64,000 nt of DNA from Ectocarpus siliculosus (Eukaryota > Sar > Phaeophyceae > Ectocarpales > Ectocarpaceae): the NCBI GenBank assembly GCA_000310025.1, contig FN648705.1, positions 1 to 64,000 of the forward strand. The letters are read 5' to 3'. A model generated the notes under the pieces. The model was not told the DNA's origin and made no database searches. It was given only the letters and a program-made list of their open reading frames with translations. The position numbers were made by a program, and so were the translations under genes. Below, one piece after another: positions 43,753-55,610 of the stretch. How positions within the stretch are numbered: position 1 is the stretch's first letter; the number at the start of each line of letters is the position of its first letter.

Positions 43753-46700
43753 GTGAGTACCCAATATCGTTTTCCGCTGTTCAGTTTCTTTGTTCAATAG
43801 CAATTCTCTTTAATTATACGACCAAGAGTGATGTGCCAAATCGAGTTCTCGGATGCTTCTCGCACACGTGGGTGTCACCCGATTCGATGCCACCCATGTG
43901 GTTTGTTTGAGAGGAATATGCAACAATATCTTGACTTCCACAGCGCTCGCGCAGCCTGGTAGGCTGTCACCTGTTTTCACCTAGTTGCTCCGGGAATGTT
44001 GCTGGTGATCTGTATCGACTCCAACTTTTCTGGTTGCTTGACCATCGGTGTTTGTTAGGTCTTCACCCTCTCGCAGTGCGACCAAGACCGGAGCGTCCAC
44101 AATACGACCTGCTCTCAGCTTGCGTGCTGTATGTATACTCATTTCCCCCCCCTCTATTCTTCCCACCATCACATGCTTCGTACTCATACAGGTGCAAGAA
44201 GAACAAAGCTGATAAGCGAGCGGCATCCCAACGAGCTCAAGCCGGCCACATCCACGGGAGTAGCGTGTCCCGAGTGATTCACCGCCAGGCTCGAACCAAC
44301 GCTTTCAAGCTCCGTCTTCCTCTCACGGTGGCGGCGCGCAACTCTAGAGATAGACAAAAGGCACTGTTTTCGGTCTCCACTACCGCCCGCGGCGACCGTG
44401 TCATGGTCATCACCGACGTCACCGCCGAGCAACCTGGTGCGCCTGCAAGCTGCACCGTGAACTGCTGCGATAACCGATGCCACAAGTGAGTCGATGTAGT
44501 AGTTGGGGGATGTCACGAAACCACAGTGCTTGTGTGGTGTTCGATACTCTTCCTTCTCACCGGCAAATCTCCGATCGAAACTACACGTTATTGTTGCAAC
44601 CCAACGCTTGTATAACTCGTTTGGAAAAGAAAGACATTTGCAGGGCACAGGTAGGGGCCCGGCCGTTCTGCATTCTCATTTTATTTTTCGACAGTTGCTG
44701 CTCGCTAAATTATCAGAAATTAATCGGCATATATATTTTTTTCTGACGATGCACTGTCACTTTCACAGTTGCTTTCGTTTGGTTTTGCAGTGTGCAAGCG
44801 GAACCCGAGCACGCGCCAAACGGGGAGCAGGTTGCAGCGGGCCAATGTGAGCACGCTGACGTCATTCTCGGAGATGGAACCACTCCGAAGGCGGATATTC
44901 CTGAAGCAGAGCCGGTTGTCTTTGGCAAGGATGGGGAAGGGATCGAAAGCGTTGGGGATGCAGCGATAACCCAGATGGTTTTGACTCAGGGTAGCTTTGA
45001 CACCATTCTAAGGATCGCAGCGACTGCAGAGGAGCATAGGGTGCCGCTGTTGATGCGCTTAGGCGAGACTCAGACGTATGTTGTGTACCATCCGGGTCAT
45101 CGGTCTATTCCTGGCAGCTGGGCACACGTCGAGACGGATTTCCCGCAACCACCCGGGTCGAAGAAAGCGCCATCAACGAGAAGGCGGACCACTGAAAGGA
45201 AGCAGATCCAGTGCAAGGTGATAGTCTACTACTGCCGATGCATGACTATTTTTTATTCGGAGCTCTAGAGCGCTTCTGCTGTGTATGTTTTCCCGCCCCA
45301 ACCTTGAAATTCGTTATGCAAACCACGCCAGCAATATCGGTGCCTGTGTTGTCTAGCTCGGATGGTAAATATCGTGGTTTACCTGACGTACAGTATTTTC
45401 CCCTGAGGATAGCTGGTCGGAAAGGCAAAGTAGCAGCGAATGATACTTTCGGTGCTTTCAAGATGGTGTACATCATAGCACGTAGCATTGACTGTTTTCA
45501 CGCAACAAACCTGTGTCCCACCAACTATCTACCCCCTGGCGCCCGTCACTTGGCTATGATCATAGGCGAATGGGGGGACGGGGTGCACCTCGTCCAAGAA
45601 AGGCTCTAGCGGGAAATGCGTGCATACGCATATCGTTGGGTTGGGTGTCATGGGCAGTGATTGTGGAAGCAGCTCCCCCCTCAACTTAGACGGCGGGAGC
45701 GACGAAGATTCAGGCGATGAGGGCATCGGTTCAGGGGCGGCGGAGTACAAGCGTAATGCGCCGGGGTTTGTAGCAAAGGTAGAACAGCTGCTTAGGATGT
45801 TCGGCAGCATCAAATACCCGGTCCACGTCCTTGCAGCCCTGTCGGAAGATGGAGAGCGTGGCAAAATGGAGGCGGACGCCTATATTGCTGTAGTATCTCG
45901 GTTGGTCTGCATCGTGCAACAAGTAGTTTGATCAGCTGGGTGGAGTGCAAATTCGTTGCAGAGAGGGTTGGTGAGCATCGGTAATACATTTTTCTTGCCT
46001 ACAGTACTTGTCATTTATAATCGCACGGTACTTGCGTGTAAGAGTTAGGGTACCTCCGTGCCAGGAAAACAACACTATGTTGAGGAAGCTAGTGTGTACC
46101 GGCAACATGCACATCAGCTGCGGCGTGTCTCAAGCGATTTTTCTCAAGAATGTCACCCTCGAGGTGGCACGGTCAACCGTCGTGCGATCGTTCTTGAAAG
46201 GTGTTCATGTCCTACTTTATCGCAGTACCGAATTAAATACCGGAGTGGAAAATGCAAATAGATGACTTTGTTTTGGTTTGTTGCATCACGATGCGGACTG
46301 GTTCCCAAGGCGTTGGTACTACGCGGTGCAGCATGGACGTGTTGATACGTAGGGGCGTGACCCCCCAACGCCTGGAATGAAGCTCACTCCACATTCCCCC
46401 GTTGGACTCTTCTCGGCAAGTACGCAAACAGCGTCCACGACCTCGGGGTTGTCTACACAACATGTGTGTGACCCTCATCTCGAAAGGCTTTTAAATGCAA
46501 TAAATGGGCACCGGGGTAGAACAACTTGGCAGTCTGTGTTAAGTCTATTGCTGGCGTATCCGTCTCAGATTCGTTTGTGAACTGTCTGTTGAATACGTCA
46601 GGCGAATACACGACAGTAGAACCCAAGAAAACTTTGTCAACTTCCCACGCTCTACCTTCACCCATGCTTTCATGTCCCCCGTGTCCCCCATTGTTAATGC

Positions 46701-49019
46701 AGCACATGCCTATCCTCGTCATCACGGACATCATGTGTCGTGTAGGTCCGATCGTCCACGACCGCTGCCAGATGGCGGCACCGAACGAAGGAGTTCTTCC
46801 CCGGGTTGGCGAGCCTGACGAGCATGGCATGCGGAAGGTGGACATCCCAGCACTAGCGCCTCTGGGAAATTACTTTCTTGGCGCCGATCAGGTTTCGGAG
46901 CCCGTACCGCAGGAGAAATGCACTCAACGCAATGTGTACAATCTCCTGCGCGATGCGCAAACTTCTCCTCCGGTTCAACGGTTGGACTTCGGTCAGCTTC
47001 TCAGCGTTTCAGCATGGCAGGATAGCGAAGAAGGGACCACCGCCGTGGACTTCGTGCTGCTTGCTCGGGCCCGTTTGCGGAACCTGCGCCGCCGAAGCCA
47101 CCACTCCATGGACCTCTTTGAGGTAGTGGCTGTTCTGAACGTGCGCCTCACCAAGCTCGTGGCTTTCATCAGCGAAGGACAAGACAAGGAGGTCCCGCCA
47201 GCAGTACTTGTCGAGGAAGAGCAGACGGCCCCGGGCTCGGTGCTGCCGACGTTATCGGCGCAGAGCGTGTTCTCCACACGCGTTCTCGCGGTGGCGACTG
47301 GGTCCACCACCGCCAAGGCTCCGGAACTCCCTGCCTTCTCTCAGCATCTTTGCGAACCTGTGGCTGGCCAGAATGATCTTCGACCTGCGGCGCTCGATCA
47401 CCTGGTTTTGGCCTACGCCCGGGTGAGTACGCCTTCTTTGCGTAGCTGACGTAGTGGGCTGTTGTGCTTTGTCTTTGGCGGTATTATCAATACTGGTGGT
47501 TGTTCGTTGCTCCGTTGGTCAAGTGGGTTTTTTTTCGCGTTCCTCATTGAACATCGTTGTCCCTCCTTTTTTTTCTTCCACCTTACGTTCCTTCCGTTTT
47601 CCTTCTCGGCGTCGCCGGTTGATTTGATTTCTGCGCGCGGCAAAAGCTACCTTGTTTCATGTTTTGTTATTCAATTCGGAGCAGTGAACATAGGTAGATC
47701 ACTGCTGACACATTGACATATTACTCATGTGTTGCTGCAATTTGAAAAACAATGCTAGAGACGCTAGAGCGGGGAACAAGAACATCTTTTCTCGCATGCT
47801 GGTAAGGACATGCGCATGCTCTGTGCCCACCGCTAAAACTACCACACCTCTCCCATTCAGCGCATGCACTTCGTTGCATATTAAAAGGCTGTAGTGCTCG
47901 AAGCTCTTGAGTTGCTGACATGTCAACAAGACTACCCAGCAATGTTTTTTTTTTCTGATGCTTGTACAGAGTTTCCTGTATAAATGCATTAAAGCAGCCC
48001 ATTGCGGTAACCCAACTATTTAGACAACTTTTTCGACCACACGGTTTACTTTCCGTCCCCTTCTTCGGGACCTCTGACATCTGGATCAGGCCAAGGAGAA
48101 GTTCATCGCGATTGGACTTCAACCCGCCAACCAGTGCGCAAAGAAGAGGGCAGGTACGAGGACGTGGACACTTGCGTGTTAGGTGTTGAGGCTAGTTGTT
48201 TTGTTGGTCCAATAATCTAAGGACTACCAATCTACCGGGCTGTGTACGTTTTTCCATAATGTGTCAATGTTGGTGCCGGTATCAGGCCGGTATGGTACAT
48301 GTCGTTCGTTACCTCCAGGCCGGCTCAAAATGATCAAACCTTAGTCAAAACGTTTTCATGAGCCAACACATGGCATGCCGTTTTGTTGTACGTCATCTCT
48401 GTTCGTCCTCACAGAACTGGCTGTGCGCTCAGGAGCATGCTTCGGGTCGGCGGTGCAGCGTACGAAAGCCCTTCAGATTCAGGTGGCTCAACATCAACCG
48501 GGGAAAAGCGCTGACACCAATGGCATCGTGGAAGAGTATGGCCTTCCGTTCGACATCCAACCGCTGCAGGAGGACCCCACGGCGACAGTGCGCAGAACGC
48601 ACGCCTTGGGGAGCAATGCCGGGCCTTACTACGGGCCTGACGCCCTGCACGACTGCAACCACGGGGATGACTGCCGCCAAAAGTACGGTGGGATAGACTC
48701 ATGCGCCCAGCTCTCGGGGGTCAACCTCAACGCGCACGAGCAGAACCATGCGAAGAAGAAAAAGTTTCTGCACATGTTGAATGTCATGAAATTTGACCGC
48801 TTTGCGTTCATGGTAACTCTGATCAACGAGACCGAGAATGAGGCAATAAACCGCAAATCGGTGGCAAACATGGTCAAGCGTGTTCGAGGCCATGGCTCGG
48901 AACGAGTAGAGATTTGCCAGGCTCAGGTTTGGTTCTGCGGCAGATGCTTCTGCCAGAAGTCTCTAATGCGATCATTCGACCAGTTCGGCCGGGTCCGGCT
49001 GACCTTTGTTAAGCCATAG
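42427..49019 (+). CDS. Multi-exon transposase-like gene, possibly KDZ (Kyakuja-Dileera-Zisupton) related
   Basis: Proposed exons: 42427-43752, 44077-44123 (weak), 44192-44485, 44791-45217, one or two unresolved near 45394-45922, 46703-47422, 48090-48153 and 48415-49019. Phases agree at 44485/44791, 45922/46703, 47422/48090 and 48153/48415, with GT-AG borders and no stop. Exon 1 is disordered with polyQ and ends in a Cys/His finger (WCCSKSK, ICRGCLKRWHCH, FICCFC). Middle exons are acidic/helical. The C-terminus has ALHDCNHGDDC, VNLNAHEQNHAKKKKFLHML and FDRFAFMVTLINETE, which resembles the C-terminal E-Q-N…rf-f block of KDZ/CxC transposases. The finger would match their CxC region. This family call is from memory of the motif style and is tentative. 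The central DDE residues were not located. About 1,000 residues are expected. Confidence 0.5.
43176..43230 (+). repeat. CAG/CAA repeat coding for polyQ
   Basis: About 18 consecutive CAG/CAA codons. In the other frames the tract gives poly-Ala or poly-Ser, which explains overlapping frames on both strands. Confidence 0.85.
46703..47422 (+). CDS. KDZ-like gene, large central exon
   Basis: The acceptor TTAATGCAG is followed by 240 codons ending GCC-CGG before GTGAGT. Encodes HMPILVITDIMCR, APLGNYFLGADQV, RRRSHHSMDLFEVVAVLN and LDHLVLAYAR; strongly helical C-terminal half. In phase with both neighbours. Confidence 0.55.
48090..48153 (+). CDS. KDZ-like gene, 64-bp exon
   Basis: Borders CTGGATCAG|GCC and GCAG|GTACG. 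It encodes AKEKFIAIGLQPANQCAKKRA plus one base. The next exon supplies AA to complete GAA, after which the long frame continues. This phase match across a tiny exon is good evidence that the gene model is real. Confidence 0.6.
48415..49019 (+). CDS. KDZ-like gene, last exon
   Basis: Acceptor TTCGTCCTCACAG. The 201-codon frame, including the TAG at 49017-49019, carries YYGPDALHDCNHGDDC, KYGGIDSCAQLSG, NLNAHEQNHAKKKKF, NEAINRKSVANMVKR and CGRCFC. The AHEQN block with a following basic helix is what suggests a transposase C-terminus. Confidence 0.6.
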
Positions 49020-49601
49020 CCATACTTTTGAGGGGGCTCGGATGTTGTTGTACAATGTCTCGGATGCTTTGTGGTACGGTGTCCGCTTGAGCTGAACCGC
49101 TTGCGCCATTACGTCATTTCGCCCGGTTCGCAGTGGTGGGTAGAGTTCATTTTTTTTTGTAGTCTTTCGGTTGATGGTGTGTCGAGGCTGGTGGAAGGAA
49201 TATACAGCTCCGCGTTTTGGGGGATAGATACGTTTGGTTTTTCTTGAGGGGAATTCATTGATTTCGCTACACGATAGGGTTGCTTCAAGAACTATTTCCG
49301 AGCCCACCGACGTTCCGTTTGTCAGCCTTTCACAGCACTTCCAGTACTATCGACTGCTCGCTGTTTTTTGTGTTTCCAAGAGCGCGATGTATCTTTTGCC
49401 TTCGAGCCTTGGCTTGAAAGATGCGTATCCAAGGACAACCAGACCTGTTCCCAAATGTGAAAGTAACGAATTGTCGAAGAACCGTTTTTGATCCTATATC
49501 GAAAACAAGGCAGACCTACCTACCATTGGGTTCGGCTCATTGCGTTCCATCCCGATGAGGGTAGAAATTATTTTGTGTTATGTTTAAGAAAGTTGTCTGG
49601 T
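49020..49601. other. 3' flank, no gene recognised
   Basis: T-rich sequence after the stop codon of the previous gene. No further exon recognised. Confidence 0.4.
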
Positions 49602-49633
49602 GCCCACTTGCCCACTTGCCCACTTGCCCACTT
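49602..49633. repeat. 8-bp tandem repeat
   Basis: GCCCACTT repeated four times. Confidence 0.85.
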
Positions 49634-49712
49634 GGCAATAATTTTTTAGGTTGCGTTTTGGCATTCAATACCATTTCGTCCTGGACTTGTGGTACGTACA
49701 TGCCGTTTCGAG

Positions 49713-50500
49713 ATACCGTAATGGTCGGAGAGATGGCACAGGGTGCGATCGTTTTTGTAAATGTTCTTCCTTGAGTTTTTATCGCGCCCCGGTGCCATGT
49801 CTCCGACCCCGGTGCGATTAGATCTTTTTGATTACATTTTCAAGGTAGCCCGGTGCGATCTCTCCGACCGGTGCGATCTCCGATGAAATACACACAGGTG
49901 TTGTATGAGTGGGAGCATACCGGTAACGGCAACGTAGGCTGGTACGTAACAGCTTTCCATAGAGCGAGTGGTGTCGTGTTTGATGCGAGTTTGGCTATAG
50001 AGTGACGACAAGAAATGATGTCGTTTCCATCTGAGGTACTGGTACATACGGCATCAGTTGTCTTCCGCTTTCGTTTCGGTGTTCCTCTACGGATACCAGT
50101 ACGTACGAAGCAACAATAGCTTCGTGTTGTGTAAGGTGGGGTAGGATGTGGCTTGTACGTTGTGTGTCTGGTTGAGAGTATACGGTTGGCAACTTCCATA
50201 CCAATTCAAATATGAAATCAACTGGCATCCCGTGTGAACCGCGACCATGCATACGTACATGCAGGGGTGGCGCTCCGCTGACACCATCCCCACATGTATA
50301 AGGAACACACATGTACCTCACTCCGGCAGCTGAAAATGAGCTCAATCTTGGGTTTGGCGGTCGGTGTGCGATCTCACTGACCCCGGTGCGTAAATGGATG
50401 TAAATCGGGCCGTTCTCGTATTTTTTTTAGCAACCCCGTGCCATCTCCCCGACCGGTGCCACCTCTCAGACCGGTCCTATCTCTCCGACTATTACGGTAT
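49713..50500. mobile_element. MITE-like element with long imperfect inverted ends
   Basis: The left end ATACCGTAATGGTCGGAGAG (49713) matches the reverse complement of the right end, ATACCGTAATAGTCGGAGAG (ending 50500). Inside, further inverted and direct copies of CCGGTGC(G/C)ATCTCTCCGACC-type words lie within about 180 bp of the left end and 140 bp of the right end (for example 49724 against 50435). The 788-bp element has no coding frame of note. Target duplication could not be fixed. The multiple sub-terminal repeats recall foldback or Mutator-like non-autonomous elements. Confidence 0.6.
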
Positions 50501-50505
50501 ATATT
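50496..50505 (+). promoter_or_regulatory. TATA box at the MITE boundary
   Basis: GGTATATATTAAAGC overlaps the right end of the inverted repeat and lies about 80 bp upstream of the ATG at 50579. Confidence 0.45.
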
Positions 50506-50578
50506 AAAGCTATGTTGTTTTCTTTCCGCGTTCACCCCTTCTAAACCAAAGCCTAACAAGCAGGCTATCGGCGAGACT

Positions 50579-51842
50579 ATGTCGGCTCCTCTCTCCCCTC
50601 CTGCAACTCCCCCTTCAACCAACTTCCCCTTCAACCTACATGAAGTAAGTCTACGAGTAAGTATGCTTAAAACAACGTGGCGACGACTCGCTCAAACCTG
50701 GTGTATAATACACTCGTATAATATCTCCTCAATATACCCTGCGCAAAAACTTTGGGGTTTTCTCGATAGTTCGACATGGGAAGGTGTTGAATCTAGTATC
50801 TGCCATTTGCAACCTACATGGGAGCAGATCATCTGCGATGTGTGCCTGTAAATGCAGCAGCCTACCCGCCTGGACCGTACCGTAGGTGACACTAGATACC
50901 ATACCGCCTGGACCGATTTTCAAACATCAATTACTCCACGAAGAGAATGCGTGCATGAAACGACTGTTTCAGAAGGCTCTTGACAGAGCGGCTTCAACGC
51001 CGCCGTTTCCGGCGCTGCCACGCTTCTGCTGTGAAAGAATGGAGCTTGGAAAATCGGTCGAGGGGGTGTGATATCTTGTGTCATACCTTGTTTATAGGTC
51101 TAGCCTGAGCCGGAAATGGGTAGGACTTCGACGCCTTATAGGGTGGCTGTGGGGGATTGGGGGAAACATGCTTCTTCAGACGTCGTATGGGTTGTTGTGC
51201 AGTGTTGTGCCTGGTTGGACGTTGGCAAGCTATCAATCTGGAAGCAGATGGCAGCGGCAGATCTGGATGCTGATGCGCCTACCTCTAGCGTTGCGGGGCA
51301 ATCGGTTGTTTCTTTCGTGTACAGCACAGAAAGCGGTTCCGGTCATCTCGAAGCTGTGCAAAAGTAGGCCTAGACCTACAGCACCTAGACTCAGCTAGAT
51401 ACTCCACTCGCTTTTCGTACAGCAGCAGTACATGCCCTACCGAACGGCCGGCAGCCCGGTAGCGCGCACATACAAATCGGTGCCCCCGACAACAGTCTAC
51501 ATTGTAGACTAATTGATTGTGCTTTCGGCGGTCCTGACATGTTTTTCTAGCAGCATTCTTCTCCCCTACACACCATGAGTCCCCTGTGCGCGCAGGAACA
51601 TACTCCACAGAACATACGAGCAGGCGGGCTCTGCAAGCCTGCACAGCTCGGGCTTCAGTATGCAAGCTAGCAGAGCTGAGCTAGCCGAGTACCACCTCCA
51701 AACCGTCAAGAACCGCGTGCGCGCGCCCAAAAAGCACGGCATGCTTTCCGAACCTTCCGGAAACCCTACCCCCGAACCCCCTAAAGATCCTTTCGCACGA
51801 TTGATAATCCGACCTCTGGATGATATTCGTTTGGATGAATAA
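50579..51842 (+). CDS. Three-exon gene, novel protein of about 169 residues
   Basis: Exon 1 50579-50644: MSAPLSPPATPPS and NFPFNLHE, then donor GTAAGT. Exon 2 51104-51363: after TATAGGTCTAG it reads PEPEMGRTSTPYRVAVGDWG, VVWVVVQCCAWLDVGKLSIW and VVSFVYSTESGSGHLEAVQ, then two bases before GTAGGC. Exon 3 51659-51842: one base after GGGCTTCAG completes Asn, then MQASRAELAEYHLQTVKNRV, PEPPKDPFARLI and LDDIRLDE with TAA. Phases are 0 and 2 and fit exactly. The introns are 459 and 295 bp. The protein has a Pro-rich start, a hydrophobic/Trp core and a helical basic C-terminus. If intron 2 is retained, the frame ends at the TAG at 51365. No family recognised. Confidence 0.6.
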
Positions 51843-52360
51843 CCAGCTTGATATATTGCCGTTTTACCTGGCAATGACAATCAATCGTGACGGAGATTTC
51901 GTAGACCGTATCTCGTACCGAGAAGGAGGGCTGTTTGGAGTGCTCGGCAGAGTACACTGTCTACGGGACCTGCGGGGAGGACGCGGATGGTATATGTTGA
52001 TGGGCATGCTACATGGCGATGGTATTGCTTACCGCACGTCCCTCACTCTCTAAGCAACAAGATCTTGAGTCATTCTCCTTTGCCAGCTGTATGGCCTGGA
52101 CCGTCAAGGAACGGTAGACTGCGGAGACGCAATTTTCTGACCTCGCTAGCGCTGCACGCAGTCCGCCCCCAGAGCGCGCGGCACCGCGGGGGGGTCCTCC
52201 GAACATAGGGCTATCGGCACGCGCAAGTCTCGCTTCGAGGCGAGGTCTAGGGGCGGAGAACCCGCCAGAAAAATGTTCTAGGCTAGCGACAGCATCAGGA
52301 TTGCATCTGCTGCTATCTCGGCCTTACCCTCCTTCCCTAGGATATCCGCCAATTGGTCTA
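51843..52360. other. 3' flank, no gene recognised
   Basis: Continuation of a short frame and GC-rich sequence without domains. Confidence 0.4.
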
Positions 52361-52415
52361 TATTTCAAACTAGGGTTTAGTATTGGGCCCGCGCCCCCCC
52401 ATTGGGCGGGCGGTC
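52361..52415 (-). promoter_or_regulatory. Promoter-like cassette copy, minus orientation
   Basis: The reverse complement reads CGCCCAATGGGGGGGCGCG, then CAATACTAAACCCTAGTTTG and AAATATA. Same order of CCAAT-like, GC-rich and CCCTAGTTT words as at 18175. No gene was identified downstream on the minus strand. Confidence 0.4.
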
Positions 52416-52579
52416 ATAACGAGACGGATGTCGGTGAGGGTTTGGGAGGAAGCGAAGCATAAGAAGAAGGAAGACGACCGTACTCTATTTGCCTCTGTAT
52501 ATTCTGAAGCTGTAAGCTTCAGTCTCTCCGACCTAAATTCAACGTTGTCGCAAACCAACCCTCTTATTCCGATCCCCCC

Positions 52580-54440
52580 ACCCTCGCCTGACCGTGTCTC
52601 GAAAGCCGATGGCCACGTCCGGCGCACGGCTCGCGACATCTCGACTATGCCTTGATAGGGCATCCCACATCATGGCCAGTCACCAATTTTGACCGACTTC
52701 CGCGTGGAGTACATAGCGTACGCCACAAGTGTGCGCTGTTTTCTGGTTTGCCGTGTTGCTCTCCTTATCGCTCTGTTTGGAAGACTCGGATCGTCTGACA
52801 GCTTGTGTGGCAGCAATCAACAGACGGATGCCGACCTACAGTACGCTGCACGATCCGTGATATCTTGAATATGCTTCGCCGCGCAAAGTTCCGTCGACTT
52901 CCGCGCGCGGTAGCATAGGCCACAAGATCGCGGCCACATGCGACCATGCGCGCTGTTTACATGTACGGTAGTCTCTCGTCTACACGCTGACTGGTTTCCC
53001 GTCTTCCTACCTTCGTCGCTCTTCATCGCTCTTTTAGACTTCTAGGGCAATTTCGGGAAAATCGAATGTCAGAAAGTCTGGTTGACAGCAACCCAAACGA
53101 CCGATGTCGCCCTGCGGCGCGCTCCTCGCGATATCTTGAGGATGCCTCTGCAGGTATCGTGATTCGTGGTCCCTGGCCAAGTTTCATCGTCCTCCGAGCG
53201 CAGTGACATACGCCACAAAAGTGCTCGACGATGTGCGTTGTCTCTCTCCTCTTAACCTGTTCGCCGTCTTCATGTCTTCTCCGCTTTTGTTTCTTGTTCA
53301 CTCATTTCGGAAAAAAACTCGAATTTCAGTGTCCGCTCAGCACACATTGGCATCATGATGTCCATTCATTGAAAATGTGTGTGGGCTGAGTGAGTTGCCA
53401 ACGCGACCTATTTCCTACAAGTCATGATACGACCAACGCGCGCACGCTGTGCCCATGGGCAAGCATTCTGCATAGGCCAGCAGTGTGCGACCATGTGCGT
53501 TCGTTCATGCGTGCTCTCCATGACTTGTTGTTGTGTAGATTGTCGGGGGGAAAATGAATCTCAAAGGTCCTGTATCATCAGCAGAGACATTTCCGGTGTA
53601 CATACGTAAACAAAGTACGGCACGGGCAATGCGGCAGAGATCGGATGAGATTCATTCGCATTCATTCCAGGTGTCCCAGCAGAACGCGACATCACGCCCC
53701 GTACACAAAACGAACACTTGCGTGGTAACGTTTGAAACATAATGTCATCACGCGGCGTGTGATATCTCGTGAAACCTACGGTCAATATAATCAATAATTC
53801 AAATTGTTACGGGAAGGTGTCTTCGTCCAAGGCGCCGCAATCGTGCGCGTACACAGCAACGCAGCAGCAGCCAGACACTAATACCAGCATCTGAAAACGA
53901 GAGACTCGCTCGCCAATACATCTTGTTGTTGTGTACATTCATTCCTTCATTAGACTATAAGTTCGATTTCCCGCTGGTGAAGGTGGTCTGATTTGAGCCG
54001 GGGCCTCTAGTAATATAGCACTGTTGTTCCCTGCTTCTTGCGTCTCTTGTTTGTGTCCTGACACGCGTTCTGTTTGTTTGCTCACGCGCCGCCGCTGCTG
54101 CTTCATACATACGGTATGTATGTAACTCCTTACTCTAAACCCCTGCTGCGCCCAACCGTTGGGTTTCAGGCAAGTAAATCTCAATGTGCGTGGGCTGAGG
54201 GAGTTACGAAGGCGATCTACATACGGTAGTGCCAAATAGACTTACGGTGCCCTGATGTGCAGTACTGCCTACGCTAGGATTGCGCGACCATATGCCATCA
54301 TGCTCACTGTTTCTCTCCTCTGCACAGGCTCGCCTTCTTCCTGTTGTCTCCTTCGAGAATTTGTTTTGCTCGGGCGTAGTTCGGACTGCATTTTTGAATC
54401 TTAGGGTCCACTGGCAGCAACCGCACCAGCCGATGTGACC
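52580..54440. repeat. Degenerate repeat units of about 210-280 bp
   Basis: Related segments at about 52600, 52810, 53090 and 54415 share CAGCAA-C-A, a GCCGATG-like word and CGCGA(T/C)ATCT(T/C)GA-ATGCC. Between them ATACGCCACAA(G/A)-GTG and CTCTCCTC…CGTCTTC occur repeatedly (52717, 53209, 54310). Divergence is high, so the array is old. Frames over it on the minus strand contain related but decayed segments. No gene called. Confidence 0.5.
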
Positions 54441-54776
54441 GATTCATGAACGTCCATCGGCATCTGCACTTCAACACGCACGCGCACTACGTGAACATGC
54501 ATGCAGCACGGGCAATCCATTCAGAGACCGAGCGTTGGGTTTCATCAGCTGTCTATGCAGAAAATATACAGCGAACTTAACTGGATAAATAGAGCTTCAG
54601 TTAGGCAACGCCGACGACACTCGTCGCGTTGATATATCAAAATAATATATTGGTGGCAACAGGGTGGCAACCAAAGATAGAAAGTCTACGTCTAGACGAA
54701 ACAGAAAGAGCCGGATCACATTTACTTTATGTAACTGCTTGCGGAAGACCGGACTGCCTGTCTCTGGTCCTTTTTC

Positions 54777-54827
54777 GGACTCGGTCCTTTTTCGGACTCG
54801 GTCCTTTTTCGGACTCTTTTCAGAAGT
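54777..54827. repeat. 17-bp tandem repeat
   Basis: GGTCCTTTTTCGGACTC three times in succession. Confidence 0.85.
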
Positions 54828-55221
54828 ATAAGTCTACAGTGTGACGTCACGCGCGTGACCGTTTGCCCCTTTCTTGTCTGCTCAGGCAACGTGGTTTAGA
54901 CGTGTAGGCACTCACACGCCGCCCGTGCAGTTTCACCATACACACCGCTCTGCCAAACAACCTCTTTCTAATCACGAGCCATCGAATTGAAGATAGATCT
55001 CTGTTGCAACCTTGCTACATGCTTGGCGAGTTCGTCTGTCGCGTCCGAAGAAAAGGAAAGAAGAGGCACACCACATTTTTTTACATTTTTCTGCTCTGGC
55101 TCCTGTGACAATGTTTCTGGACACACGCCACATCGATCAGCCACTCACACTCAGATCACGCGTTTGTTTGTCGACAGGAGGTGTTCCGCTCTGATTCGAG
55201 CATTGGAACAGCAGTTCCGTG
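54828..55221. other. No gene recognised
   Basis: Short frames only. No repeat noted. Confidence 0.4.
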
Positions 55222-55610
55222 TCAATTGTTATGTTTCGGTTTTCTTGTAGTACCTGTATGTACTGTATGTACTGCATATGTAGGAGATATTCCCCAGGAG
55301 TCCCATTGCACATATGGCGACACCTGTAGGCTATACGTGCATCTGTTGGTTGGCAGCATCATGTGAGTGGTGCACGACACGCGCACGGTTGTTCGCATGG
55401 CATTGAAGTATGCTTCGTCGTCGCAGGCGGTATCCCATCCAGTCATGGTTGTCGCGGTAGGCAAACGTTCTTGGTCGATGTCTGGTTCATACTGCTGTAC
55501 CCAAGTAAAAAATCGAGCCGACATGTTAATTTTTTTTCCCAAACTAAAAGTAAGAAATATGTCTCGACACGACGACCATACTGTGAGAATATAGACGTAT
55601 AGGCGGATGT
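55222..55610 (-). repeat. Composite repeat family, inverted fragment
   Basis: The reverse complement carries the block B phrase ACGACCATGACTGGATGGG followed by CGACGA-GA, GCGAACAACCGTGCGCGTG-like and the ACTCACAG-type end near 55580. It is an inverted, truncated copy of the family seen at 6.1, 13.1 and 14.3 kb. Confidence 0.7.
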
